A stretch of 50,752 bases of DNA from CAUJIW01 sp963205175 (lineage in GTDB: Bacteria; Pseudomonadota; Alphaproteobacteria; Sphingomonadales; Sphingomonadaceae): assembly GCA_041060555.1 (NCBI GenBank), contig JBEUDS010000025.1, one strand, 5' to 3'. Shown piece after piece: positions 44,065 through 50,752 of the stretch. The translations under genes and the position numbers were made by a program. Each line of letters begins with the position of its first letter. Position 1 is the stretch's first letter. The notes beneath the pieces were generated by a model. The model made no database searches. It was not told where the DNA came from and was given only the letters and a program-made list of their open reading frames with translations.

Positions 44065-44180
44065 CCCGTCATGGCCGGGCGTGTCCCAGCCATCCATGCG
44101 AACACCGCCCTTCCCGGACAGGGCGGCGCGGGTGGAGGCTTTCTTCATGGATGCACAGGACACAAGTCCGGGCATGACGG
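44065..44180. repeat. Dispersed palindromic repeats, copies B and C in opposite orientation
   Basis: Copy B (44065-44119) reads CCCGTCATGGCCGGGCGTGT and then CCCAGCCATCCATGCGAACA, a close relative of copy A. Copy C (44142-44180) is a related unit on the other strand, reading CCGTCATGCCCGGACTTGTG on the minus strand and ending in CATCCATGAAGA. Short open frames starting in these repeats are not genes. Confidence 0.7.
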
Positions 44181-44217
44181 CCCGTGAGGCGCAGGCAGGG
44201 TCGGTCTGTCTCATGCG

Positions 44218-44325
44218 GCCGTCCGCCCTTCGACAGGCTCAGGACGAACGGAATTTGACGTCGCGACCTGGCCCGTTGGCGGAAGGCACCGCCCTTACCG
44301 TTCGTCCTGAGCTTGTCGAAGGGCG
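44218..44325. repeat. Fold-back element, copy 1
   Basis: Inverted arms of 26 bases, CCCTTCGACAGGCTCAGGAC... (44226-44251) and ...GTCCTGAGCTTGTCGAAGGG (44298-44323), pair with one mismatch around a 46-base centre containing AATTTGACGTCGCGACC. The arm sequence is a widespread intergenic repeat in alphaproteobacteria. A second copy lies at 44832. Confidence 0.85.
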
Positions 44326-44831
44326 TGGTTGCGCCATCCCGGCGGGGTCGCGCCACCCCAGCGCACGGTAGCGGGGGACTGCCTGGGCGATACTCGTCAA
44401 TTACCTATTGACGCACGGTATTTTCCGTGAGACAGTGCCACCATCCTCGGCGGTCGCGACGCGGGGGTGAACCGGCGGGTGGGCGGTCCCTCAAAGGGCC
44501 TTCTGATCCGCACCGACCTGGCGCGGGTGTCCCGGGTGAAAGCCGAGGCCTCGCAGAAAGATCGGCAAAGGTGCCAAGCGCGGTCCGTTCCGTCGCCCCT
44601 TGCAGGACTCGGGACCCCGTCTGCCGGCACCGACCAACCTCGATGTACCGACAGTCTTCCGTCGCCAAGGCCGCGGAACCTGTCATCGAGTCCCGGGCAC
44701 GGAGGGTGGCAACCCCGCGCCGGTCGGTCGTTCCTGTGTGTTGCCGTTGCGTGCGTCTGTTGTCGGGTCTGCTGGACCCGTGTCGCGTACCCGTCACCCC
44801 GCCCGGCCCGCCGGTGCGGGCGTTGCGTGCT
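44326..44831. other. Gene-free stretch
   Basis: About 500 bases between the two fold-back copies. Open frames are short, overlap on both strands, and show no domain, signal peptide or ribosome binding site that I trust. A TTGACG at 44407-44412 followed by a small ACGG-TATTTT-CCGT dyad could be promoter debris. I saw no RNA gene. Confidence 0.5.
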
Positions 44832-44950
44832 GCCGTCCGCCCTTCGACAGGCTCAGGACGAGCGGCAATTTGACGTCGCGACCCGACCCGTGGGCGCAAG
44901 GCACCGCCCTTACCGTTCGTCCTGAGCTTGTCGCGCTTGTCGAGGGGCGA
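44832..44950. repeat. Fold-back element, copy 2
   Basis: The same order as copy 1: GCCGTCCGCCCTTCGACAGG, then AATTTGACGTCGCGACCC, GGCACCGCCCTTACCGTTCG and CCTGAGCTTGTCG. The right arm has an insertion (CGCTTGTCG) that duplicates part of the arm. The centre is about 90% identical to copy 1, so the unit duplicated as a whole rather than arm by arm. Confidence 0.85.
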
Positions 44951-45025
44951 CGGGCGGGGTTGCGCCGCCCCCCCCGACGGCCGTGCTTGTCAGGGCGGGC
45001 GGCGGCTTTCATCCTGATCGCCAAC

Positions 45026-45100
45026 CAGCCGCCGGGCAACCAGCCGAGCGGCACCAAGCCGATTGGCACTAGGCCGATTGGCACCGGGCCGATTGGCAGC
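45026..45100 (+). repeat. Five 15-bp tandem repeats upstream of the OYE gene start
   Basis: Units at 45026, 45041, 45056, 45071 and 45086 follow the pattern xAGCCGATTGGCACx, with the last three nearly identical (AAGCCGATTGGCACT, AGGCCGATTGGCACC, GGGCCGATTGGCAGC). They end just before the ribosome binding site of the OYE gene. Confidence 0.85.
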
Positions 45101-45119
45101 GCAGGGGGAGGAAGACGCC

Positions 45120-46637
45120 ATGACGGGAGATGCGCCGACGGATCGGCAGGCCCCGGACCAGCAGGCCACGGGCCAGCAGGCCCCGGGCCAACACTCCACC
45201 GACCATCAGGCCATAAACCATCAGGCCACAGACCATCAGGCCACCGGCCAACCGTCCACCGGCCAGCAGCCCGCCGGACCTGAACCGGCGGGAGCGCCTC
45301 CGCCGGCGACCGCCGCCGGCAGTCCGCTGATGGCCACGCCGCTGCGGCTGCCGTGCGGCGTGGTGATCCCCAACCGGCTGGCCAAGGGGGCGATGACCGA
45401 GGGGCTGGCGACGCCCGGCGGCGTGCCGACGCCCGAGCTCGACCGGCTGTACCGGCTGTGGTCGCACGGCGGCGCCGGCCTGCTGCTCACCGGCAACGTC
45501 ATCCTCGACCGCGACCATCTGGAGCGGCCGGGCAACGTCATCCTCGACCGGCCGCCATCGCCCGAGATGGCCGCGGCGCTGCGGGCCTGGGCCGCCGCCG
45601 GCACCGAAGGCGGCAACCAGCTGTGGATGCAGCTCAGCCACGCCGGCCGGCAGACCCAGCGCAACGTCAACCCGGCGCCGCGCGCGCCCTCGGCGGTGGC
45701 GATGCGCCTGCCCGGCGGCCGCTTCGCCACCCCGGTGCCGCTGGCGGAGACGGAAATCCGCGATCTCATCGACCGCGTCGCCACGGCCGCCGTGGCGGCG
45801 CAGACGGCCGGCTTCACCGGCGTCCAGGTCCATGCCGCCCACGGCTACCTGATCTCGCAGTTCCTCAGCCCGCTGACCAACCGGCGCACCGACGCCTGGG
45901 GTGGCAGTCTGGAGAACCGCGCCCGCTTCCTGATGGAGGCGGTGCGGCGGGTGCGCGCGGCGGTGGGGCCGGCCTTCCCGGTGTCGGTGAAGCTGAACTC
46001 GGCCGATTTCCAGCGCGGCGGCTTCGCCTTCGAGGACAGTCTGCGGGTCGCCCGCTGGCTGGAGGCCGCCGGCGTCGACCTGCTGGAAATCTCCGGCGGC
46101 TCCTACGAACAGCCGGCGATGATGGACATGGCCGGCATCGACGGCCCGGCGGACGCGGCCTCGGCCGGGCCGGTCAGGCTGGCGGCCTCGACCGCGGCGC
46201 GCGAGGCGTATTTCGTCGATTTCGCCAAGGCGATGAAGGCGGAACTCAGCACCATGCCGCTGATGGTCACTGGCGGCTTCCGCACCCGCGCGGCGATGGA
46301 ACATGCGCTGGCCACCGGGGCGGCCGACCTCATCGGCCTCGGCCGGCCGCTGTGCGGCATGCCGGATGCCTGCAACCGCCTGCTGGCCGGCGCGGCCGAT
46401 CTGCCGCGCTACGAGCGCCAGCTGCATCTGCTGCCCGGCTGGCTGCGCTGGCTGGAGGCCAACGGCACGGTGCGTTCGCTGGCCGGCTTCGCGGTGCAAT
46501 ACTGGTATTACGCCCAGCTCGATCATCTGGGCCGCACCGGCGCGCCCCGGCTGTCGCAAGGCGTGTTCGCCGCCGCGCTGCAGGTGGAGAAGCACCACGC
46601 CCGCTGGCTGGCCGCCCGTCGCGCCGGCCAGGCGTGA
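45120..46637 (+). CDS. NADH:flavin oxidoreductase, Old Yellow Enzyme family, with repeat-rich N-terminal extension
   Basis: The product has 505 residues from ATG 45120. From residue 71 on it is an OYE-type FMN TIM barrel: TPLRLPCGVVIPNRLAKGAM, LTGNVILDRDHLE, MQLSHAGRQTQ, HAAHGYLISQFLSPLTNRRTD with the substrate-binding His pair, WGGSLENRARF, and MVTGGFRTRAAMEHAL with LIGLGRPL for FMN phosphate binding. The electrophilic alkene substrate is unknown. The first 70 residues are low complexity, mostly five-residue units of the type D/G-Q/H-Q-A-T encoded by nine 15-bp repeats. GGGGGAGGAAG, six bases before ATG 45120, is a strong ribosome binding site and argues that the extension is translated. An internal ATG at 45330 would give the usual family length. 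Confidence 0.88.
   Translation: MTGDAPTDRQAPDQQATGQQAPGQHSTDHQAINHQATDHQATGQPSTGQQPAGPEPAGAPPPATAAGSPLMATPLRLPCGVVIPNRLAKGAMTEGLATPGGVPTPELDRLYRLWSHGGAGLLLTGNVILDRDHLERPGNVILDRPPSPEMAAALRAWAAAGTEGGNQLWMQLSHAGRQTQRNVNPAPRAPSAVAMRLPGGRFATPVPLAETEIRDLIDRVATAAVAAQTAGFTGVQVHAAHGYLISQFLSPLTNRRTDAWGGSLENRARFLMEAVRRVRAAVGPAFPVSVKLNSADFQRGGFAFEDSLRVARWLEAAGVDLLEISGGSYEQPAMMDMAGIDGPADAASAGPVRLAASTAAREAYFVDFAKAMKAELSTMPLMVTGGFRTRAAMEHALATGAADLIGLGRPLCGMPDACNRLLAGAADLPRYERQLHLLPGWLRWLEANGTVRSLAGFAVQYWYYAQLDHLGRTGAPRLSQGVFAAALQVEKHHARWLAARRAGQA
45141..45275 (+). repeat. Nine 15-bp tandem repeats in the OYE N-terminal coding region
   Basis: Units start every 15 bases from 45141 and follow G(A/G)CCA(G/T)CAGGCCAC(G/C), for example GACCATCAGGCCACC and AACCATCAGGCCACA. 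They are in frame and encode imperfect pentapeptides rich in Gln, His and Thr. The period equals that of the upstream set, but the reading phase differs. Confidence 0.9.
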
Positions 46638-46694
46638 GGGAGCACAAGGTGAGGGCCACCGGGTGCGCGGCGTCGCCAGGGCCGCGGGCCGCGC

Positions 46695-47114
46695 CTAGGC
46701 CCGGAGCATGCTGGCCGCGCGGGTATAGTTATGAGCCTCGTAGAGAGTCCACAGCCCGCCGGCGATGAACACGACGCCGACAAGGATGAACAGCGTCATG
46801 ACGCCGAGCACGACGAGCGTCGCCCCCATCAGATAGCCGACCGTGGTCGGGATGCTGTAGACGGCACGGGTTTTATCGTTGCGCAGGGCCAGGGCGTTGA
46901 ACACGCCGTTCTTCTCGCGGCCGGCCAGCGTCACCTGATCGCCGTCGCGGATGTCGGGCACATCGGCCAGCTTGATCTGCGCGGAGCGGTCGCCGACCCG
47001 AAAGGCAATGACCTGTCCGGTCTTCACGGAGCCGCCGTTGCGGCCAACCGTGCCGCGCGTCTCGGTCGAATGGCGGATGCCGCTGATCGTACCGCTCAAT
47101 GTTGTCAGTGCCAT
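46695..47114 (-). CDS. Membrane protein of unknown function with OB-like N-terminal part
   Basis: The product has 139 residues. The N-terminal half is soluble and beta-rich (LSGTISGIRHSTETRGTVG, VIAFRVGDRSAQIKLADVP, IRDGDQVTLAGREKNGVFNA) and resembles small nucleic-acid or ligand-binding OB-like folds only in general pattern. Two adjacent membrane helices follow (GYLMGATLVVLGVMTLFILVGVVFIAGGLWTLY as one hydrophobic region), then a short cytoplasmic end. I do not recognise a named family. ATG 47114 is a clear start. It begins 51 bp after the secreted-protein gene upstream and may share its transcript. Confidence 0.75.
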   Translation of the reverse strand: MALTTLSGTISGIRHSTETRGTVGRNGGSVKTGQVIAFRVGDRSAQIKLADVPDIRDGDQVTLAGREKNGVFNALALRNDKTRAVYSIPTTVGYLMGATLVVLGVMTLFILVGVVFIAGGLWTLYEAHNYTRAASMLRA

Positions 47115-47165
47115 ATCATCTCCCTACTGGCTCTTGCGACTGGACATGCCCGCTCAGCTGGCCGG

Positions 47166-47969
47166 CTAGAGCCTCGGCGGCTGCGCCCGCGCATCCGCCT
47201 TGCGCGCGGCTTCCGCCTTCAGGCCATTCACCCACTGGCTGCTGCGCACCTCCGCCGACCACACCGCCCCGAGGTCGACGAGGGAGGCCCTGGCCGTGCG
47301 CACCGGCCCGCTCCAGATGTCATAGCTGTAGATGAGCAGCTGCCCGCAGGCGGCGGGGTCGCGCGCCAGCGTCAGGCCGAGGGACTGGTAGCGCTGTTCA
47401 TTCTGGAACGTGGGGACGACGCGGTTGCGCCTGAGCTCGTCGCCGGCATGGGGGCGGTTGCCCCGGCGGGTGAAGGCGCAGCGCGGTTTGCCGGCCTCCT
47501 CCCAGACCAGTTGGTGGGCCTCGGCAAAGGACGGCTGGCCGTACTTGGCGAGCAGGCTTGCGCGGAACTGCTGCTGTGTCGGCGGGTTTTGCGTATGCGC
47601 GAGATTGGGGCGCTCAATGGCGATAACGCGCGGCTCGGCGGGCGGCGTCGCGAAATGCACGATGAACAGCTCGAAGCCGCCGCGCGCGGGCTGGACTTCC
47701 AGCCGGTCGAGAAATTCCGGCGTCGACAGGTTTTCCGGCCGGCCTTCCCCGGCGGCATAGTTGTAGCGCGAGGTGACGCGGATAATCCGCATGCCGGGGT
47801 CGAAGGCGGTCAGGGCCGCCCGTGTCTGCGCCTCCGTCATGCCGATGCGCACCCCGGCGATATCCATTCTGGCGGCGGGCGTCGCCGCCGTCTGCGCCTG
47901 CGCCGGCGTCAGGCTCGCCACTGTCATGCCGACAAGCGCGGAACAACAAAACGCGACCGCTTTGTTCAT
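47166..47969 (-). CDS. Secreted/periplasmic protein of unknown function
   Basis: The product has 267 residues with a Sec signal peptide (NKAVAFCCSALVGMTVASLTPAQAQ, cleavage probably after AQA). The mature part begins with MDIAGVRIGMTEAQTRAAL, a pattern seen in many periplasmic proteins of small SmpA/OmlA-like type. Further on are FELFIVHFATPPAEPRVIAI, FRASLLAKYGQPSF and two Cys (CAFTRRG and AACGQLLIY) that could form a disulfide. No enzyme motif is visible. It lies between two other small envelope genes on the same strand. Confidence 0.75.
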   Translation of the reverse strand: MNKAVAFCCSALVGMTVASLTPAQAQTAATPAARMDIAGVRIGMTEAQTRAALTAFDPGMRIIRVTSRYNYAAGEGRPENLSTPEFLDRLEVQPARGGFELFIVHFATPPAEPRVIAIERPNLAHTQNPPTQQQFRASLLAKYGQPSFAEAHQLVWEEAGKPRCAFTRRGNRPHAGDELRRNRVVPTFQNEQRYQSLGLTLARDPAACGQLLIYSYDIWSGPVRTARASLVDLGAVWSAEVRSSQWVNGLKAEAARKADARAQPPRL

Positions 47970-48010
47970 AGGCTGTCTCCTGCGGGAAAGGGGGGCGGCA
48001 CCTTCGGGTG

Positions 48011-48598
48011 TCAGTCCGTCACGTCGCTGATGTCGTTGGCGCGGAAGTCCGGCGGCATGCTGGATTGGGCGCAGTAGCGCGCGCGGTGCTCCCGGCCGTT
48101 CATGCTCCTGGACGTGAAGGCTGTATCGCCCGTCAGGGTGTAGGTGGTGACCCCGGTTTCCGGAGGAGAATTATCCTGCACGTCGCCGCACGCTTCCGTC
48201 ACACGGTAGGTGGCGGGTCCGGTCTGTTCGATCGTCCTGAACGCGCAGAAGTCCCGCGCACCGCCGATGCCGTCCCGACGCAGCAGCAGTGTCGTCGCGT
48301 TGGAGGCCTGGCCGCAGGGCGTATCGCTGGCGACATAATAGCCGCGCTTGAGCGGAAGGGCGGCAACCGTGGCTGTCTCGGGCGCCTTGTCCGGCGGCGT
48401 GGCCGGCGCCGGGGGCGTGGCGGCCTGGGCCGTGGTGCCGGTGCCGATTGCTGCCGCGGCGTGGGCAACCGCTGCCGGATTGTCCGCTGCCGGTGCGTCG
48501 GTCGGGTCAGCATGCTGTGCCGTCGCGGTATTCTGCCCACAGGCAGGGAGGCCCGTAACGAGCAGCAAGGGCACAACGATCGAACCGGCCTGGCGCAT
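48011..48598 (-). CDS. Predicted lipoprotein of unknown function
   Basis: The product has 195 residues. The N-terminus RQAGSIVVPLLLVTGLPAC is a lipoprotein signal with lipobox LPAC. An Ala/Thr/Pro-rich spacer of about 60 residues follows, then a compact domain (LKRGYYVASDTPCGQASNAT, LLLRRDGIGGARDFCAFRTI, YRVTEACGDVQ) with four Cys, probably two disulfides. The YYVASDTPCGQASNATL pattern recalls small secreted domains in other alphaproteobacterial genomes, but I cannot name the family. ATG 48598 is chosen for the signal peptide; the frame opens to 48631. Confidence 0.72.
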   Translation of the reverse strand: MRQAGSIVVPLLLVTGLPACGQNTATAQHADPTDAPAADNPAAVAHAAAAIGTGTTAQAATPPAPATPPDKAPETATVAALPLKRGYYVASDTPCGQASNATTLLLRRDGIGGARDFCAFRTIEQTGPATYRVTEACGDVQDNSPPETGVTTYTLTGDTAFTSRSMNGREHRARYCAQSSMPPDFRANDISDVTD

Positions 48599-48806
48599 GA
48601 CGTCTCCGCGCGTGTTATTTCTCTCCGGCATGGTTAAGGTGGGGCGGCGGGGCAGTCGTCCCCCAAACGGGGGAGAAAGCCAGCAACGGCACGACGGACA
48701 GCGTCCGCCTGCCGTGATGTTCAGGCCGGGCTCCAGGCAGACGGATCAAGGCTGCCGGGTCACGGTGGCTGGAACCATTGGAGGCATGAAGGGGCGTTGG
48801 ACGACC

Positions 48807-49952
48807 ATGGCGGCACAGGAGTTCCTTGAATCATCCCGCGTTTCCGGTCTGATCGCGCATCTTTATGATGCCGCCGTGGATGAAGCCTTGTGGCCCGGCA
48901 CGGCCGCCCGCATTGCCGCCGCCTTCGGCTCGACCAGCACGGTCGTCAAGCTGCACGGCGAGGGCGCGCGGGTGAACCTGCTGGAATGCACGGATAACCT
49001 CATGGTGTCCGAGCGCGAGCAGGCCTGGGCGCAAGACTGGCACCGCAAGGACTTGTGGGTGGAGCGCTCCGTGGCCTGGGGGATGTCGCGCATCATCACG
49101 GACGAGGATCTGGTCACCCGGGAGGAGCAGGAACGCAGCGGCTTCTATCAGGAATGGCTGCGCCACCTCGGCATTCATCACATGATCGGCGCGGTGTTCC
49201 CCGCCGCCGACGGCGCCATTGGCGTCCTTGGCATCCACCGGCCGCGCGGCGGCGGCGCCTACACCGGACAGGAACGGCGACAGGCCGCGCTGTTGTTGCC
49301 GCACTTGCAGCGGGCGCTGCGTCTCGGGCAACGCCTCGCAATCCTCTCCCACAGTCATGCCACCGCCTTGCAGGCGCTCGACCGGCTGGATACCGGGGTT
49401 CTGGTGCTGGATGGCACCTGCCGCGTCCTCCACGCCAGCAGGATGGCGGAGCGCCTGCTGTGCGAGAACGCGGAACTGGCGGTGGTGCACGGGCGACTGG
49501 CGTTGCGGCCGCCAGCCCTTCACGACAGGCTGGTGGCGCTGGTGCACGCCGCGATGGCGACCGCGCGGGGCAGGATCGCCGCGCCTGGTGCGGCGCTGGC
49601 CATGCAGCGTCCCCATCGCATGCCGCTGGCGATCGAGGTGGCGCCCATGCGCCCGGCCGTCGGTGTGTTCGGGGAACAGCGGCCTGCCGTGCTCGTGTTC
49701 ATTCGTGACCCCGAAGCGCCGGTCGCCGTCGCGCGGCTGCGCGAGCTGTTCAGCCTCACGCGCACGGAGAGCGTGGTTGCCGCGGCCCTCGGGCGGGGCG
49801 CCTCGCCGGAGGAGATCGCGGCGGACATGGGCATCGGCCTGGCGACCGTGCGCAGCCATCTCAAACGCATCCTTGCCAAGACCGGTACGCACCGGCAGGC
49901 CGAGGCGGCGGCGCTGCTGGCGCGCAGCGTCGCAACGGGATCGGCGCACTAG
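48807..49952 (+). CDS. LuxR-type helix-turn-helix transcriptional regulator
   Basis: The product has 381 residues. The N-terminal about 200 residues (VSGLIAHLYDAAVDEALWPG, then WHRKDLWVERSV, SGFYQEWLRHLGIHHMIGAV) form a GAF/PAS-like sensory region typical of a LuxR subgroup. A second PAS-like stretch covers about 210-300 (LDTGVLVLDGTCRVLHASRM). The C-terminal HTH runs LFSLTRTESVVAAALGRGAS and then PEEIAADMGIGLATVRSHLKRILAKTGTHRQAE. The ligand is unknown and no receiver domain is present. ATG 48807 has AAGGGG 12 bases upstream; ATG 48786, with GGAGG too close to it, is an alternative. It is divergent from the lipoprotein gene across about 200 bp, so it may control the three envelope genes; this is inference. 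Confidence 0.85.
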   Translation: MAAQEFLESSRVSGLIAHLYDAAVDEALWPGTAARIAAAFGSTSTVVKLHGEGARVNLLECTDNLMVSEREQAWAQDWHRKDLWVERSVAWGMSRIITDEDLVTREEQERSGFYQEWLRHLGIHHMIGAVFPAADGAIGVLGIHRPRGGGAYTGQERRQAALLLPHLQRALRLGQRLAILSHSHATALQALDRLDTGVLVLDGTCRVLHASRMAERLLCENAELAVVHGRLALRPPALHDRLVALVHAAMATARGRIAAPGAALAMQRPHRMPLAIEVAPMRPAVGVFGEQRPAVLVFIRDPEAPVAVARLRELFSLTRTESVVAAALGRGASPEEIAADMGIGLATVRSHLKRILAKTGTHRQAEAAALLARSVATGSAH

Positions 49953-50375
49953 CGCACGTTCACGACGCGCGTTGACAGGGCGCGATGTGGCAGGGGCGGC
50001 ACATTCGGGTGGCGGGACGCAACCTGACGTCGCTTTTTGGCATTACACCGTTTTTGGGTGTCTCTGGATGCCTGCGGACAGGCGGCGGCGGATGTCGGGC
50101 TCGAAATTTAACCTATTGATTTGTAGGGATTAAATTTTCGATACGACGATCAAACGATGTACCCCGAATTTGTACCCGTTCTCGCGAAAAGCGCGGAGAC
50201 GAGTCCCGCGAACACGGCTGAACGCCTGTGGACGCTGACGGCCGGCATCCTAATGCAAGGTCGAGTCAGCGGTCAATCGGCTGCATGAATTGGCGCCGGG
50301 ACACGTCGCTCATGTGCCACCCATTCGGACGAATCTCTTATTATCCACGTTGCGATTGGTGGCGGGGTGTCTCGT
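49953..50375. other. Gene-free accessory stretch with AT-rich hairpin and TGTACCC repeats
   Basis: No convincing gene. An AT-rich inverted repeat (AAATTTAACCTA at 50104-50115 against TAGGGATTAAATTT at 50124-50137, with a small bulge) stands out in GC-rich DNA. Immediately after it TGTACCC occurs twice (50158-50164 and 50171-50177). Such TGTACCC pairs are something I associate with the ends of integrase-type islands, but no integrase or tRNA is seen here. Confidence 0.45.
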
Positions 50376-50404
50376 TTGGCGCGTGTTCGGCGGGTGGATA
50401 TGCT
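50376..50404 (+). promoter_or_regulatory. Candidate promoter for the cas3-like gene
   Basis: TTGGCG (50376-50381) and TATGCT (50399-50404) are 17 bp apart, a good sigma-70-like pair, 71 bases before the cas3-like start. There is no experimental support. Confidence 0.4.
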
Positions 50405-50475
50405 GCCATGGATTGATGGGGCGAAGTCATCCATAATGGGAGCCCGAATCTGGCAAGGGAGGCTTTGACGACAGC

Positions 50476-50624
50476 GTGTTGAGCGGCGTCGATGCAGCAT
50501 TTGAGGGGGCTTGGGGTAAACGCACTGAGTTTGCCGATCGAGTGACCTATTTCCCGCTGCGGGATCATTGTGCCGATGTCGCCGCCGTGGTCGAGGCGCT
50601 GCTCGCACTGCCAACCATCCGTAA
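50476..50624 (+). pseudogene. cas3: N-terminal fragment of a Cas3-type HD nuclease, cut by the IS
   Basis: About 50 residues from GTG 50476 (or TTG 50479), with AAGGGAGG upstream. The reading AFEGAWGKRTEF, then TYFPLRDHCADVAAVVEALL and ALPTIRK matches the start of the Cas3 HD domain in type I CRISPR systems: a W-G-K motif followed by an H-x2-D-V-A-A-V helix carrying the first metal-binding His. Family resemblance stops at codon 50 precisely where the inverted IS sequence begins (50625). The frame continues into the IS without Cas3 sequence. The rest of the gene and any CRISPR-Cas locus would lie to the right, outside the window. The match is short, so another HD-domain protein is possible. 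Confidence 0.6.
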
Positions 50625-50752
50625 GGGTCGCGTCCGTCAAGGTGGTGTAATTTCGGCTGTGGCCGTGGGCCATCGTCAGGCGGCTTTGGCGGTGATGTGT
50701 AGGGGCTGATTTTCCTCCTCGATCATGGGTTGGTTGAGTTCGGCCATGCCTT
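50625..50752 (-). mobile_element. Insertion sequence end (right copy, partial)
   Basis: This is the exact reverse complement of bases 1-128. The presumed transposase C-terminus reads leftwards and stops at 50676-50678. The IS terminus begins GGGTCGCGTCCGTCAAGGTG at 50625. Both window copies show the same IS end in opposite orientation, so they belong to two different insertions rather than the two flanks of one. Confidence 0.7.

Noticed and set aside
43893..44105. Small minus-strand frame starting MFAWMAGTRPAMTG
   Set aside because: The N-terminus is simply the dispersed palindromic repeat read as protein, with no ribosome binding site or domain.
44400..44700. Possible structured RNA (SRP RNA, tmRNA or 6S) in the gene-free stretch
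   Set aside because: No SRP tetraloop core, tmRNA tRNA-like ends or long 6S hairpin could be found by eye. A covariance-model scan would be needed to exclude weaker candidates.
45141..45275. Tandem repeats as a possible CRISPR array
   Set aside because: The units are contiguous 15-mers in coding phase, without unique spacers of 30-40 bases.
44600..45283. Plus-strand frame of 227 codons through the fold-back copy and the 15-bp repeats
   Set aside because: It is assembled from repeats and Arg/Pro-rich filler, overlaps the well-supported OYE start, and shows no protein family.
45069..46598. Long minus-strand frame opposite the OYE gene
   Set aside because: No recognisable domain, while the plus strand has the OYE active-site and FMN motifs.
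50341..50673. Minus-strand 110-codon frame at the right edge
   Set aside because: It spans the IS boundary and runs opposite the cas3-like fragment, with no conserved features.

Overview
This 50.75 kb window is high-GC DNA from an alphaproteobacterium. The evidence is a run of arrangements common in that class: mdh-sucCD-sucAB, ccoNOQP followed by ccoGHIS, hflKC next to a DegP-type protease, and ileS-lspA followed by a DUF3035 lipoprotein gene. Rhodospirillales-like lineages fit best, but the sequence alone does not fix the genus. The two window ends are exact inverted copies of one another over 128 bp. Both look like the same terminus of one insertion sequence, so the window is most likely a complete draft contig whose assembly stopped at a repeated IS.

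Layout, left to right. 1-5 kb: an IS end abuts a PAP2-family membrane gene. It is followed by a GtrA flippase-like gene, a GtrB/DPM1-type glycosyltransferase gene, and a divergent gene for a large multi-spanning protein that resembles a GT-C glycosyltransferase; this is probably a polyprenyl-phosphate-sugar cluster. 4.6-13.6 kb: CoA-binding protein, Mrp Fe-S carrier, HflK/HflC, a DUF2065 protein, DegP, a HerA-like ATPase, and a membrane chemoreceptor coupled to a small membrane protein. 14.0-22.1 kb: a complete cbb3 oxidase locus (ccoNOQP) with its assembly genes (ccoGHIS), behind a good FixK/FNR-type box.

22.2-30.9 kb: DUF3035 lipoprotein, lspA and ileS; a MerR regulator divergent from a CDF metal exporter with a clear MerR-type promoter; a short-chain dehydrogenase; bioB; ribF; and a stand-alone CheY-like receiver. 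31.2-42.8 kb: the TCA cluster mdh-sucC-sucD-sucA-sucB, then a fatty-acid-hydroxylase-superfamily gene and an acyltransferase gene, then lpd (E3). Malate dehydrogenase carries an unusual Lys/Ala/Pro-rich tail of about 50 residues that ends in an AT-hook-like motif.

42.8-50.75 kb is accessory DNA. It holds an AT-richer orphan gene between dispersed palindromic repeats, two copies of a fold-back element of about 110 bp, and an Old Yellow Enzyme-family gene whose start lies within two sets of 15-bp tandem repeats. Three small envelope or secreted proteins of unknown function and a LuxR-type regulator follow. The window ends with the first 50 or so codons of what looks like a Cas3 HD nuclease, cut off exactly where the IS begins. 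No CRISPR array, tRNA or rRNA was recognised.

Functionally, the core supports aerobic and microaerobic respiration: TCA cycle dehydrogenases feed a high-affinity oxidase, with copper and heme assembly factors and membrane quality control nearby. The most interesting points are the AT-hook tail on malate dehydrogenase, the IS-interrupted cas3 at the right edge, the repeat-spanned start of the OYE gene, and opposed hairpins between sucD and sucA.
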